The notes under the pieces: generated by a model
What the model was told of the DNA's origin: nothing
Seen by the model: the letters and a program-made list of their open reading frames with translations, nothing else
Databases searched by the model: none
Origin: Charina bottae
Lineage: Eukaryota; Chordata; Lepidosauria; Squamata; Charinaidae
DNA length: 64,000 nucleotides
Direction of reading: 5' to 3'
Assembly (NCBI GenBank): GCA_023362775.1
Contig: JALMGJ010000003.1
Location: 184,595,225 to 184,659,224 of the forward strand
Shown: piece by piece, positions 1-10,140 of the stretch
Layout: every line of letters starts with the position of its first letter
How positions within the stretch are numbered: the first letter of the stretch is position 1
Program-made: the position numbers and the translations under genes

Positions 1-1105
1 GCTAATATAATTCTTACCTAATTTGTATTCTTTTAATTGGTCTGTAACCAATTTTCTTATTTAATAGGTAGAAGATGAAAGCTGATAGCAACTGATTGAT
101 GAAGCCTTTGCATTTAAATTAGATTTTTTTTTCCATTCCATATAAAATAGGCATTTTTTATCATTGTTTATTATTATAGATCCAGTTAGGAGGAGACAAT
201 GGCCTGACTCCTCTTAATCATCTTTCAACCTTCAAAGATGAAAGAATTCAATCTATCACACACATGACTATAATTCCAATGTGAAATGTTTAATCTAACT
301 TGGAGGATGTTGTACTATTGAGAATATATTTGTCAGGAGAAGAAGTTCAGTGGTATGTACCAATTTGTCTTTGCACCATTGTTTTAGGCCTTAGATTTCT
401 TTAAAATAACTACACATTCTCCATTTTCTCATTAGCTGGCTATCTAATTACTTTCTATTTCCCAGAACCAATTCAGGCCAGACACACGCTAGTCAGATTT
501 CAAGGCCAGCCATCTGAGGGGAAGGAAGGAGGGGTGTGAATGTGTGAAGAGGCACTGATCAGAGAAACATTTTTGATCACTGATAAGTAAATATAAATAA
601 GAAAAATGCCTAATTAGAATCATGAAATGGCATACTATAAAACTTTTTCAGAGGCAGAACCTTTGCAGACTGACCCTAGGACAGTGCTGTGAACCAACTG
701 GCCTCAAGGGAAGTTGTCATCCACTGTTACTCTCTGATTAGGAGAAGTAATTCTGTCAGCTGAAGTGACATAGGATTCCATCTTTTACTCTGCATCATTT
801 TCCTTTAACACATTTCTGTTATTTGCCTGAGCTTATTTAATAAATCACATTGTTTTCACATCACATGTACATTCACTGCCTCCTAATCTCCAAACCTTTT
901 TTCCATAATTGAGGGTGCTAAAATATTTGGCAAAAAATAAGAAATCAGGACATGTTTCACCCTAAGTAATGAAAGTTGTCCAAATCTGTTGTATGGACAT
1001 TTTAATAATGTAATATAAATATGGCAAATTCTGGGAATTTTAAAGAAAACCATCCTTCTGTTTCCCTGTCTTCCATGAGAATGTTTTTTGTATTGATCTT
1101 TATAT
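1..1105. other. No recognised feature
   Basis: AT-rich sequence with stops in all frames. I see no repeat family, RNA gene or coding exon here. Confidence 0.5.
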
Positions 1106-1107
1106 AT

Positions 1108-1345
1108 GTTTGGTCTAGTGGTTAAGGTGCTGGGCTAGAAACCAGGAGACTGTGAGTTCTAGTCCCGCCATTAGGCAAGAAAGCCGGCTGGGTGACCTTG
1201 GGCCAGTCACTCTCTCTCAGCCCAACTCACCTCACAGGGTTGCTGTTGTGGGGAAAATAGGAGGAGGAAGGAGTATTAGGTATGTTCACCTCCTTGAGTT
1301 ATTTATAAAAATAATAAAGGCGGGATAAAAATTAAATAAATAAAT
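1108..1345 (+). repeat. tRNA-derived CORE/MIR-type SINE
   Basis: A tRNA-like head carries an A-box-like stretch at 1111-1127 and a B-box-like GAGTTCTAGTCCC at 1154-1166. It is followed by a CORE-like body around 1188-1211 (…GGTGACCTTGGGCCAGTCAC) and an A/T-rich AATAAATA tail after GGCGGGAT. This is the architecture of squamate CORE-SINEs. A related copy in the opposite orientation lies at 57985-58262. No clear target-site duplication was found. Confidence 0.75.
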
Positions 1346-1636
1346 AAAAAATAAATAAAAATATAATAAATATATAGCAATATGCTTTAGAAGCACAACA
1401 TGTTCTGCACAATAGTAAAGGCTGGGAAGAAGCAAGTGCAAGGAGAGAGGAATATTTATGGAAAAATCAGAAGAAAACCAAGCAACTTAAGAGTCAACCG
1501 GGGTAAAATAATGGCTTTCCATGAAGATCTTTTCATTGCAAAAAGTAGGTGTTGAATCTGAAAATAGTCAGCTATGACCCAACTAACATATTACCAACTG
1601 ATTCAATATTTTCTGCTTCTTCGGAGAAACAAGTTG

Positions 1637-1647
1637 CCCCCCCCCCC
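1637..1647. repeat. Poly-C tract
   Basis: An uninterrupted run of about 11 C residues in otherwise AT-rich sequence. Confidence 0.8.
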
Positions 1648-1754
1648 TTACTATTTATTACTTTATAAAAAGAATCCTGGGAGGGGGAAATCTTACATTC
1701 CAGAAAAAGAGGAGACTGTTCTAATGAAGCAGTGATGAGCTTTCAGGCTGAATG

Positions 1755-2330
1755 GCCATAGTTTAGTTTTCTTTTGTTCTGATATTTCGCCAGCAGCTGG
1801 TATCTTCAGAGGCAGAATGAGCTGCTTTGTAGTATACCTCTAGGCGGCTCAAAGCAACTGAAATGGGTTGATTAGGCTCTTGTATTTGAACCTGTCAAGC
1901 TGCTCTCTGATTGGTTCATGTCACAGGAGTCCAAGAAAGCTGGCTCCTGATTGGTTCCTCATCTGACTGGTCATTTCGAAGAAATTCAAAGAGTACCAGT
2001 TCTTGATTAGTCTGTCTGAGCCAGGGTGCTGATGAGTTCCTTGTGTAGGTGGACACCCAATTGGTTTATTTTTGAGAATTCCAAGAAAGCTGGCTCCTGA
2101 CTGGAGTGTTTCTGAGCCAGGATACTGTTTGGTGTTCTTTCTGGTGAGGCTGGTGCAGATACTTTTTGATTTGATAAAGGCAATTTAGTCTTGGTGTGGC
2201 ATAAAGCTGGATGCATGTTTTATTGATCTTCAATCTGTCCTCCTTTCTGTTGAAGTTGTTGGAATATTTATGGAACTTGATGACCTCTCTATGTAGCTTG
2301 ATGTGGCTGCCAGCACCTGTGTGTCTTCAA
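1755..2330 (-). mobile_element. Penelope-like element 3' fragment (second family)
   Basis: Read on the minus strand, this has a degenerate stretch resembling the C-terminal tail after the GIY-YIG domain of vertebrate PLEs (an NNFNRKED-like motif near 2255-2275). A non-coding 3' end follows, finishing in a CTGAAGA–short hairpin–GAAA motif near 1785-1809. The same layout closes the PLE copies at 8.7, 39.4 and 47.6 kb, although the sequences differ, so this looks like another family. No catalytic domain remains. The assignment rests on motif order and the terminal motif, not on a search. Confidence 0.5.
1783..1812 (-). ncRNA. Hammerhead-like motif, PLE family 2
   Basis: On the minus strand: CTGAAGA (1803-1809), one extra base, a short hairpin (CCAG/CTGG), then C and GAAA (ending at 1785). 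The two boxes match the hammerhead core CUGANGA…GAAA, except for the extra unpaired base before stem II. Confidence 0.4.
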
Positions 2331-2370
2331 TTGGACCTTGTGTCTAATATGAAGCTGTAATTGTATGTGG

Positions 2371-2903
2371 AAATGACCTTGGGAGACATGGAGAAGAGAC
2401 GCAGCCAAGGAAATGGTCAAATAAAAGGCAATTTAGCCCGCAGCAGGAATGTGGGTGGAGCAAGCAGCTCAGAAGGGACCCTCCCTAGTTTCTTGGGCTG
2501 TAAAGGGGATGGGTAGGGGGAGAAATGTACTTTCAGACATGCTGTTAAGATTTGCTGTACTTTAATGTAACCATATGTGATGGAATGTGAGGAAGACAGG
2601 GGGAAGAGATGTCGCCTAGGGAATGATAAGATAAAAGAGAAAGGAGCCCACAACAGTAACAGCCAGAGAAAGAAATTTAGGAAGGACCTGCCCTAACTAC
2701 TCAGGCAGTAAATAGGGAGGGTAGGAGATTTGTACTTTCAGACTTGCAAGATTCTGCTAATGTAGCCTTACAATAAAGTAGAAGTAGCTCATCTCGTCGT
2801 GTTTCCTGTCTGGTTTACCTGGAAGGGCGGACACTGTACAATAAAGTAGAATGAGCTCATCTGACCATGCTTCCTGTCTGGTCTACCTCGCAAGACAGAC
2901 ACA
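2371..2903 (+). repeat. Tandem retrovirus-like LTR pieces
   Basis: Two diverged copies of an LTR-like U3 lie head to tail (about 2378-2575 and 2576-2780). They share a TATA-like AAATAAAAG/AGATAAAAG, a pyrimidine-rich block and a TGTACTTTCAGAC segment. The second copy starts TGTGATGGAATG and continues into two tandem repeats of about 68 bp (about 2770-2838 and 2839-2905), each with AATAAAG and a CTTCCTGTCTGG segment, before ending …AGACAGACA. The start and the polyadenylation area resemble the solo LTR at 61087-61379, so the two are probably related endogenous retrovirus-type LTRs. No flanking duplication and no internal coding region were found. Confidence 0.55.
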
Positions 2904-3173
2904 GAGCATGTTCTGCTATTGTTGATTTTTCAGATTGTCCTAGATGGCAATGTGTCTCGTGTTCTTAAAAAGCAGCTGAAAACTAACAAGAACTAATGTA
3001 AAAGAAATAAAAAGAAAGAAAAAGGGAGAAAAAAGAAAATGACAAGGTGCAAAAAGAAAGAATGAAAAGAAATAGAAAGAAGTAGCTTCGTTCCCTAGGC
3101 AGCATCTCTTTCCCCTGTCTTCCTCACATTCCATCACATATGGTTACATTAAAAGTACAGCAAGTCTTAATGA
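2542..3173. repeat. Inverted repeat of LTR sequence
   Basis: The segment at about 2542-2623 reappears as its reverse complement at about 3088-3173 with only a few differences, including the GGAATGTGAGGAAGAC stretch. The spacer holds the rest of the LTR cluster and an A-rich, AAAG-rich stretch (3000-3075). It looks like two insertions, or a rearranged insertion, of the same LTR family. Confidence 0.7.
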
Positions 3174-3337
3174 ATGGAACAAAGCAAAACTTCTTGGGGT
3201 ACCATTTTTTGTTTTTTTTACAGTACAAGAAAAAGGGGGAGGTTATCACTTCTAAGTCTTAAAAAAAGCCAGAGTAGCCACTTCTCAATGCATGTGAGTA
3301 GTAATAGCGTATAATAACTATTTTTTTTAACCTGTTC

Positions 3338-3553
3338 AATCGATAAGTCTCAATTCTCGGAGACTGCCTGGACAAGTTCCTGCAGTTTTCTTGGCAGGTT
3401 TTTCAGAAGTGGTTTGCCATTGCTTTCTTCCTAGGGCTAAGAGAGAATGACTGGTCCAGGGTCACCCAGCCAGCTTTATGCCCAAGGCGGGACTAGAACT
3501 CACAGTCTCCCAGTTTCTTGCCTGATGAACCACTACATGAAACTGGCTCTCTT
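3338..3553 (-). repeat. tRNA-derived SINE, CORE-type
   Basis: On the minus strand the tRNA-like head (A-box region near 3530; B-box-like GAGTTCTAGTCCC at about 3489-3501) is followed by a CORE-like GGCTGGGTGACC body. A tail containing AGCAATGGCAAACCACTTCTG follows. That tail is shared with the 5S-headed SINEs at 43905-45690 and 54505-54655. The head is typical of squamate tRNA SINEs. Confidence 0.7.
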
Positions 3554-4490
3554 AACCATTTTAAATTTTCTTAAATCATCTCTTTGTTAAGCTTTTTGTG
3601 AATAATTCTTGAATCTTTAAATCCTTCAAGTATCTTTTAATTTTTGTAATCCAGAAAAAAAGATTAAAAGGAATGTCTCTTTAAGGATAGGAAATCTCTC
3701 TTTATCTGTAGATTAATTACTTCCAAAAGTGGTTAAGAGATGGGTTCTCTTGAGGCAAGCTGGGCTTATTGTCCATATAGACTGCCTTATGGTTGTGAGT
3801 GTAGATGGAATCCCGCAACTCCCAGCTGCTCGACTCTTGAGCCAACTGCAAAAACTTCCATTTCTGCAGTTTACTTATGAGGAGCAGCCATCCAGAGTAC
3901 AAGTGGGTTATCTCATGATCTCTCTTTGATCCAGAGAGATTTCATTGGCCAGCGTCCACCCTCCAGCCAGCGTTCTCAGCCATAATGCTTCTCGGTTCCT
4001 ATGGAGATGTCAGTCTGTCTTAATCCTCACCAGAAGCTCAAGGACCAGTACTGTAGACTGTTCTAATATGTTTCCTGAAAGACTGTTCTATAGTCTTTTC
4101 TGACAGATTAAGTCACCAGCACAATTTACTGTTTCTGCTTTATGCATCATCTAGAAGTCCACAACAATGTTGGGACAGAATGTTACACCTCTCTCAACTT
4201 CACCACTCTTTTTGGGATCCTGCAAAAAATGCCATTTCAGTGATTTTGAGGGGGCCACAAACCAAAGCTGCAAAACTGCTGCAAAGTCACCAGAGATTGT
4301 GATAGACATCCTAAGAGTTCCAGTTCCCAATCTAAGAGTTATAGTTCCTAAGCCTAGTGGAGGGCTGACAGTTCTCACCTTTACTCTGAAGCATTCCTGA
4401 AGCACATATATGCACATATATACAAATGACCAGCCACCAAGCATTAGACCAACAAGACTGTCTCTGCCAGAACAAAGACACAAACAAGAA

Positions 4491-4532
<42 letters not shown>

Positions 4533-5268
4533 TACATGGGGGGTGGTGTGGGACCTTTCCCTGTTTTTCCAAATATCCCTGAAAAGTAAGTTGCTTCATT
4601 TAAGCCTAGTCCCACTTCATGCTGATCAATAGGAAAGGCCCAAAACAGGACTAATTTGGCATCACATTGCCAAGCCTTCTTGTGAATTGGTTATTAATAT
4701 TCTGATCCTATTTTTAGCTGCTGATTGTCCACATATGTCTAGAAATTTATTGTCATTTCCCCTCTAGCACCACAGTCATCCTAAGGTTGTTGCCCAAATC
4801 TGTCTATAAATCAGTAGTTGGTGTTTATATCAACATGGACCAAATATGAGTTTAGTGCAGCTACAGAGGATTTACAGCATTTGTGCATTTTTAAAAACTG
4901 ATGTTATCTGACTCCACAGTATGTAAGAAGTCTTATATTTGGAAACTGCAGAAGTGTTATCATGGTTCTCAGTTCCACAACCTCTGATAAAATGTTGAAT
5001 AAATAAATGGGATAAATGATCTCCACACGTGAGACCATGCAATGCGACATCTCTGTGCATCAAAGGTAGAGGCAAGTGCAGTGCAAGAAAACCAGTCTCC
5101 CTTACTTCAGTTCCATGAGAACCTGTATGGTGTAGGGAATCAGGTTCAAATCTTCACTTAGCCAAAACTCACTGGCTGACTTTTGCCAATCTTGATGTTT
5201 CAGCCTGACACAGGTAGGCCAGGCCAGTAAACAGGCACTGCAAAGATTACAGGAATGCTACCTTATTA
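3554..5268. other. No recognised gene; (TG)n at 4493-4531
   Basis: No family was recognised here apart from an approximately 39-bp TG dinucleotide microsatellite. Short open frames on both strands look random. Confidence 0.5.
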
Positions 5269-5276
5269 TTGTAGGG

Positions 5277-5547
5277 CAGGGCTTTCCAAAGTTTTCCCGC
5301 GGCGACACACCAACCGCCGTTGGTGTGTCGCCGCGGGAAAACCCAGAAGTGCCGCTGTTGCGGCAGCGTGCAAAAACCCGGAAGCGCTGCTGCCGCTTTC
5401 GGGTTTTTGCGCGCCGCCATTGGTGTGTCGCCGCAGGAAAACCCGGAAGCGCTGATGATGATCAGCGCTTCCAGGTTGTGTGGCGACACACCAGACTGTG
5501 TGTGGCGACACACTTTTGTGTCGCGACACACAGTTTGGAAAGTTCTG
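5277..5547. mobile_element. Non-autonomous hAT MITE, palindromic and GC-rich
   Basis: A 271-bp element is flanked by perfect 8-bp duplications TTGTAGGG (5269-5276 and 5548-5555), the TSD length of hAT transposons. Its ends are imperfect inverted repeats containing CTTTCCAAA. The interior holds a perfect 24-bp inverted repeat (5291-5314 and 5319-5342) around a 4-bp loop, plus repeated GCGACACACC and CCGGAAGCGCTG modules. It has no transposase. Related copies lie at 26484 (truncated) and 56900-57136 (with its own 8-bp TSD). The short overlapping frames here come from the palindromes. Confidence 0.85.
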
Positions 5548-5555
5548 TTGTAGGG

Positions 5556-6967
5556 TATAATAACAGTATCTTGAAAGCCTGCCAGAGTTTCCCTCTGCCC
5601 TCTTTTATATATAACGGAATCAAGGCAGAGTTATTTTGAGTTTCTTTCTCATGCCTTCTCTTTTCTCAGGACTGAGCTGTCTTGTATTTTGCCTTACTTG
5701 TTCCTGCATATATTCTTCAAGGTTATCTCCACATTCCTCTGAGTTTGTTCCTTGAATGATTAACAAACATATATATTACTCATGAACCCGAGCAGCTTAG
5801 TCCTTTGGTGGATCCCTTGTGCTAATCAGGAGAACCTCAGGAGACCTTAGGTATCTGCAGGTCTAACAGTAAACAAAGGGCAACAGCAAAGCAAAGATTT
5901 GAGGTACTCGGGACTCCTGTCAGAAAATGCATATGGGAATGGATCTGTTTCTAAATATTTCCAATGTTTATCTTTCCCTGTAAAGAAAGCAGTAATGGGT
6001 TTGTTTGCTTGTTTAGGAGAAGCTACCTTTAAAAGCAAATGTTGTCAAATGATGCATCTCACCATCCACTTGTACGCCATGGGCTGTTAAAAGAAAGTGG
6101 TGGCCATTTGTTCCTCATTAATTGAGAGTGGAATACTATTATTATGTTATTTTGATAAAAAACAATTCCTAAGAGTCAATCTCTCATAGTCTAGTCTTCT
6201 AATTAGACACCATAATTAAAAGGCTCTTTCGAAATGTTGATTTTTTTTAAGACAGATCACATATAGAATGGAAGTTCCATACCTCAGGTAAAATTAATTT
6301 TATTTAGCTTTATTTAGTAGTATATAATAATATCTTCAGCATACCTTATTATTTTATTCAGATACATATTTTTGGGAATTGGGTAGATTCTTCCCTGCCT
6401 GCCAGGATATGTTTCTATTGGATTTTCTTAACACATATCACTTATTTTGCTACTTTGACATATGTGTAATGATATATGACAAATTCATTCTGTCTGAAGT
6501 TTGATTTGAAGTTATTCAATTTCCACCTTGTAATTCTACAAACAAATCAGAATGTATATGCATACCAAAATGTTACTTTGCAGAATTTTGAGATGTAGCT
6601 TGCAACTAAAAAAATATGCATGTAGCAAAGTACCTATACAAAAGCACACATTAGGGGAAATATGTACAAAAATGTTTTATATGAAGACTTAAATATAAGG
6701 TAGTCAGAAGTTAGAACTGAGTAGATGGATATATAAGAGGATTGTAAAAATAAGTGATGGGGTCAGGAGTGCAAAACTGGGGGATGTTTAGGCTCAGGAG
6801 CGAAGAGTCCAGCCACCTTCCTTTGCAGAGCATCAGGCAGCATCAGACAAAGTCATTAAGTGCCTGAAAGGAACCTTTCAAAACATGCTTTTAAATTGCA
6901 AATTGGAGCAGTTGGCCAAAAAAGATCACCTAATCCTAGAGAGGGGAAGTAGTGGGTTCATCTGAAT
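5556..6967. other. No recognised feature
   Basis: AT-rich DNA. I see no coding frame or repeat family that I can name. Confidence 0.5.
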
Positions 6968-7228
6968 TAGACTGTAAGGTTCGCGCCACTTACCTGGCTT
7001 CCGGCCGACATGCTGGAGTCCGATCCGGAAGAGGAGCCAGCCCCCGGAAACAGCAGGCTTGGCGCGAACCCGGCTGAAGAAACAGAGACGCTGATTGGAA
7101 GAGGCTCATAAGGAAGGACGCCTCCACCAATCAGCGTGCACCAAAGGAGAGCAGAAAGGCAGGCTGAGCAACGCGAAGCCCGATTGGCTCCTGCTCTCCC
7201 AAGGCACGAAAAATGAAATAAAAGGCCA

Positions 7229-8089
7229 ATGCGACTTACCTCAGCTGCCGGAGACAACCGTTCTACCTGCTCCACACCGAAGCCTCCAGACTCCGCGCCG
7301 GACCCTGTTCCTGAGCCCTGCCTTGCTGCCGCCCCGGACCTCGATCTAGAGCCCTGCCTTGCCACCGTTCCGGACCTCGTTGATGAGCCCAGCCCTGCTG
7401 CCATGCCGGACCCTGACTCCCTGCCTTGCCTCGCTGCCACGCCAAGCCTTGGAACCAAGCCTTACCTTGCTGCCGTACCAAGCCTTGTGCCTGAACCTCC
7501 TCCTGTCGCCATGCCTCCATCCCGCGAGATTCCAGTTCCAGGACATCCTTCGGAGCCCTCCTTGTTTCCTGTGGAAGAAGCCAGCACTGGGGTAAGCGCC
7601 GCCGCCTTGCCTGCTCCTCTCCTGACTGCCCAAGCCACCGCTGCTCCGTTGCCCTCCGCTCCGGACCCAGTCGATGCCAGTCACAGGTGGGATCCCTTTG
7701 TCGGGCCTTGGTCTACCCAGACGGCCACTAGCCCAGACCAGCAGCCAAGCCCAGCCAACGCCGGTCACCAGTGGGCTGCCTTTGTTGGGTCCCGGTCTAC
7801 CCAGACGGCCACTAGCCCAGGCCAGCAGCCAAGCCCAGCTGATGCCGGACACCAGTGGGTGGCCTTTGTCGGTCCCCGGTCTACTTCCAGCCCCGACAGC
7901 CAAGCTAACTCCACGCCCGTGGTTACCTTGCCTGTCACCTCCGGATCACCGCTGGCTGCAGCATCTACCACAGCGCCTGCACCCTCTCTGGTCCTTCCGG
8001 TTGGGCCAGGAACGTTCTCCAGACTTGTTGTGGTACAGCCTGCAGAAGAAGAGGACACTATAAATTGGGCTGCTTGTGTAACCGTGTAA
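7229..8089 (+). CDS. 286-codon Pro/Ala-rich frame inside the solo LTR
   Basis: The frame opens with MRLTSAAGDN and ends at a TAA that touches the AATAAA signal. It is low-complexity and rich in Pro, Ala and Ser. Residues about 29-97 are five to six tandem 12-residue repeats (EPCLAAAPDL-like; DNA unit 36 bp). Residues about 150-222 hold two full units and part of a third of a 28-residue repeat (AGHQW.AFVG-like; DNA unit 84 bp). Both units are multiples of three. I see no signal peptide, membrane segment or known domain. Other frames of the same DNA are also long and open, as expected for GC-rich repeats, so coding status is uncertain. If real, it would be an LTR-borne accessory frame. If not, it is a by-product of repeat expansion. 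Confidence 0.3.
   Translation: MRLTSAAGDNRSTCSTPKPPDSAPDPVPEPCLAAAPDLDLEPCLATVPDLVDEPSPAAMPDPDSLPCLAATPSLGTKPYLAAVPSLVPEPPPVAMPPSREIPVPGHPSEPSLFPVEEASTGVSAAALPAPLLTAQATAAPLPSAPDPVDASHRWDPFVGPWSTQTATSPDQQPSPANAGHQWAAFVGSRSTQTATSPGQQPSPADAGHQWVAFVGPRSTSSPDSQANSTPVVTLPVTSGSPLAAASTTAPAPSLVLPVGPGTFSRLVVVQPAEEEDTINWAACVTV
7313..7522 (+). repeat. 36-bp tandem repeat in LTR
   Basis: Units start at about 7313, 7349, 7385, 7421, 7457 and 7493 (the last is partial) and share a GAGCCCTGCCTTGCTGCC-like core. They have diverged from each other by substitutions without length change. Confidence 0.8.
7676..7895 (+). repeat. 84-bp tandem repeat in LTR
   Basis: Units start at 7676, 7760 and 7844 (the last is partial) and share CCGGTCTACCCAGACGGCC and CAGCAGCCAAGCCCAGC blocks. 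Confidence 0.85.
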
Positions 8090-8094
8090 ATAAA
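8059..8094 (+). promoter_or_regulatory. LTR TATA box and polyadenylation signal
   Basis: TATAAAT (8059-8065) is followed 24 bp later by AATAAA (8089-8094) and then by 48 bp to the LTR end. This is a plausible U3/R/U5 junction with a very short R. Confidence 0.5.
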
Positions 8095-8147
8095 GTTAAT
8101 TTCAGTAACGCTTCCGTGTCCAGCCTTAGTCGGAACAGGACATAGAC

Positions 8148-8678
8148 AGGATTTGAAACATACAAAGGAAGCAGAAGAATGTTCTATGTACAAGTCACTG
8201 AGGATAGCTTATGCAGTGCCTAGGAAACAGAACCATAAAAAGCTGATATAATATCCAACCATGTATTAATGGAAAACCCTATTCTGAGCAGATCTAAGCT
8301 GCCCTTAACAAGAAAAAAAATGTAATGGCATTTGATCCTAATTTCTCTTTCACTCTTAGAACTTTGGCAGTCAATAGAGAAGCCCCTAGTTTTCCCACAT
8401 GCCAAGAATTTGGGGGTCATGGAAACATCTGCTATAAAAAGAAAGCCTCTAGGTTCTCTAGCTCAGATAAAAATTTGAGATGGAAAAGAATTCTGATGTC
8501 CCTCCATCTCCCCCAAAATTGTTACTACTATCCTGTCAAAAATCTCTCCCTTCCTGATTTGGCAAATAGAGGCATATTGATTTGCGGGGCTCAAAATCAA
8601 ATGCACATGGAAGATGTTCTCTTGAAACTATTGAATTCAAGTCTGGAGATTTTTCTTTGCCAGTGGCGCTTAGTAAAG
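8148..8678. other. No recognised feature
   Basis: Nothing nameable was found between the solo LTR and PLE copy 1. Confidence 0.5.
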
Positions 8679-8707
8679 ACTGAGGAGAGTTGTCTGTAGC
8701 TTGAATC

Positions 8708-9067
8708 ATGTCAACTGGATTTCTATTTTCTCAGTGGAAACGTTTCGCTCCTTATCCTTTTATTTACCACAATAAAATTACCTCACTTTTGGAGGATCAC
8801 CATACATATGAAAAACTGAAAAGGGACCCCACCAACAATTACAAGAAAAAGGTAATAGACAGTTTGAAACAATTGGAACATGATGGCTCCATCGATAGGA
8901 TTACCTACCACCGTCTATATCCTGGAGAAGCCATCCCCTGCATCTATGGACTCCCTAAGCACTCAACACATTCCAGGGAACGGTGCCCACCCACTGGCTT
9001 AGGTATGTGGATGACACCTGGGTCAAAATCAAGGCCCAGGAAGTACAGGCCTTCACGGACCATATAA
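8708..9067 (+). pseudogene. PLE RT N-terminal remnant (copy 1)
   Basis: A 119-codon frame. The first ~18 residues read through the inverted tail. The next ~65 (NKITSLLEDHHTYEKLKRDP…) match the RT finger region of copy 3. The deletion then puts it out of frame (…LPKHSTHSRERC). It carries no catalytic motif. Confidence 0.85.
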
Positions 9068-9993
9068 ACACTATAGATGCCAACATTAGGTTCACCAGAG
9101 AAGACACCAAGGACAACAGACTGGCATTCCTAGACTGTGAAGTCCTTATTGGGACCGATGGCAAGCTAGAAATAGGGATCTACAGGAAACCCACACACAC
9201 AGATCAATATCTGATGTTTGACTCCCACCATCCACTGCAGCACAAACTAGGAGTCATCAGGACATTGTCACACAGAGCAGAAACCATCCCCACCTCCATG
9301 GATTCCAAAAAGAATGAAAATCAGTACCTGAGAACAGCTCTGAAGGCCTGTGGATATCCAAATTGGGCCTTCACTAAATCTAAGTCTACCAGACCTAAAA
9401 CAGCGACAGATAGGGCTGAGACTCAGAGTAAACGGAAGAACCTGGTCATTCCTTACATGGCTGGCGTGTCTGAAAAGATAAAATGGATATTTGGCAAACA
9501 CCACATACCTGTATATTTCAAACCCACCAACACACTGAGACAGAGGCTTGTACACCCCAAAGGTCAAACTCCAAAACACAAGGAAAGCAATGTAGTGTAT
9601 GCAATCCAGTGCAGTGAGGAGTGCTCTGAACTCTACATTGGAGAAACCAAACAACCTTTGCACAGGAGGATGGCCCAACACAGGAGAAGTAACACCACAG
9701 GACCAGAGTCAGCAGTTTATCTTCATCTAAAGGAAAAAGGACACTCATTTGAGGACATTAATGTTCACATTTTAGACAGAGAAGATAGGTGGTTTGAGAG
9801 AGGGGTCAAGGAATCCATTTATGCCAACTTGGAAAATCCTTCCTTGAATAGAGGTGGGGGCCTCAGGCACAACCTTTCCCCTATTTTCCTTCCTGCTTTG
9901 TCTTCTGTACCTAGGAAGATTAAGACCATTTCGCAAGCTCAACAGCAGCATGGTGATCTTAACGATCCTCCTTTAGATGATAAAGAGACTTAG
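8983..9993 (+). pseudogene. PLE RT C-terminus plus GIY-YIG endonuclease (copy 1)
   Basis: A 336-codon frame that begins just after the deletion. It keeps RT motif C (RYVDDTW, residues about 7-13), the RT thumb region with GIYRKPTH, a connector, and a GIY-YIG nuclease domain (NVVYAIQCSEEC…LYIGETKQ, then RRMAQHRR). The C-terminal tail (FERGVKESIYANLENPSLNR…) is intact, unlike in copy 3. In PLEs this nuclease is thought to nick the target for target-primed reverse transcription. The start is only the first Met after the deletion, so this is a broken gene, not a designed protein. Confidence 0.85.
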
Positions 9994-10083
9994 AAATAAC
10001 ATCTCAAAATAACCATGACCTAGTCCCAGGGGTAAGGTCACACAGCCACCTAGAAACATATTTAAGGATTCCCTTACTAACTT

Positions 10084-10140
10084 TGCTCAGACTGAAGAAG
10101 CTCCTTGGATAAGGAGCGAAACGTTTCCACTGAGAAAATA
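10084..10140 (+). ncRNA. Hammerhead-like motif, PLE copy 1
   Basis: CTGAAGA (10092-10098), one extra A, a 7-bp stem (GCTCCTT/AAGGAGC) with loop GGAT, then GAAA (10118-10121) and CGTTT. Candidate stem I pairs TCAAA-like bases upstream with GAGAAA downstream, with an internal loop. It lies sense to the element, in its 3' terminal repeat. Confidence 0.5.

Larger units (their letters stand above)
6973..8142 (+). mobile_element. Solo LTR, 1170 bp, with 5-bp TSD
   Basis: The block starts TGTAAGG and ends …AGGACA (TG…CA ends). It is flanked by the 5-bp duplication TAGAC (6968-6972 and 8143-8147). It is CpG-rich and much more GC-rich than its surroundings. It has CCAAT-type motifs (about 7133 and 7182) and an AT-rich TATA-like box at 7216-7225. 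A second TATAAAT lies at about 8059-8065, 24 bp before AATAAA at 8089-8094. With that pair as promoter and poly(A) signal, almost the whole LTR is U3 and U5 is short. No second LTR, primer site or pol lies nearby, so it is probably a solo LTR left by recombination. The family (gypsy or endogenous retrovirus) is unknown. Confidence 0.7.

Noticed and set aside
7313..7895. CRISPR-like array of regular repeats
   Set aside because: The units are contiguous tandem repeats without unique spacers, in a eukaryotic LTR.
7346..7903. 185-codon minus-strand frame in the solo LTR
   Set aside because: It overlaps the plus-strand repeats in a GC-rich block. Several frames are open there at once, and this one has no end signal such as the stop/poly(A) coincidence on the plus strand.
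9268..9681. 137-codon minus-strand frame in the PLE (also at 40614-41027)
   Set aside because: It is antisense to the connector and GIY-YIG region. It is conserved only because the sense sequence is.
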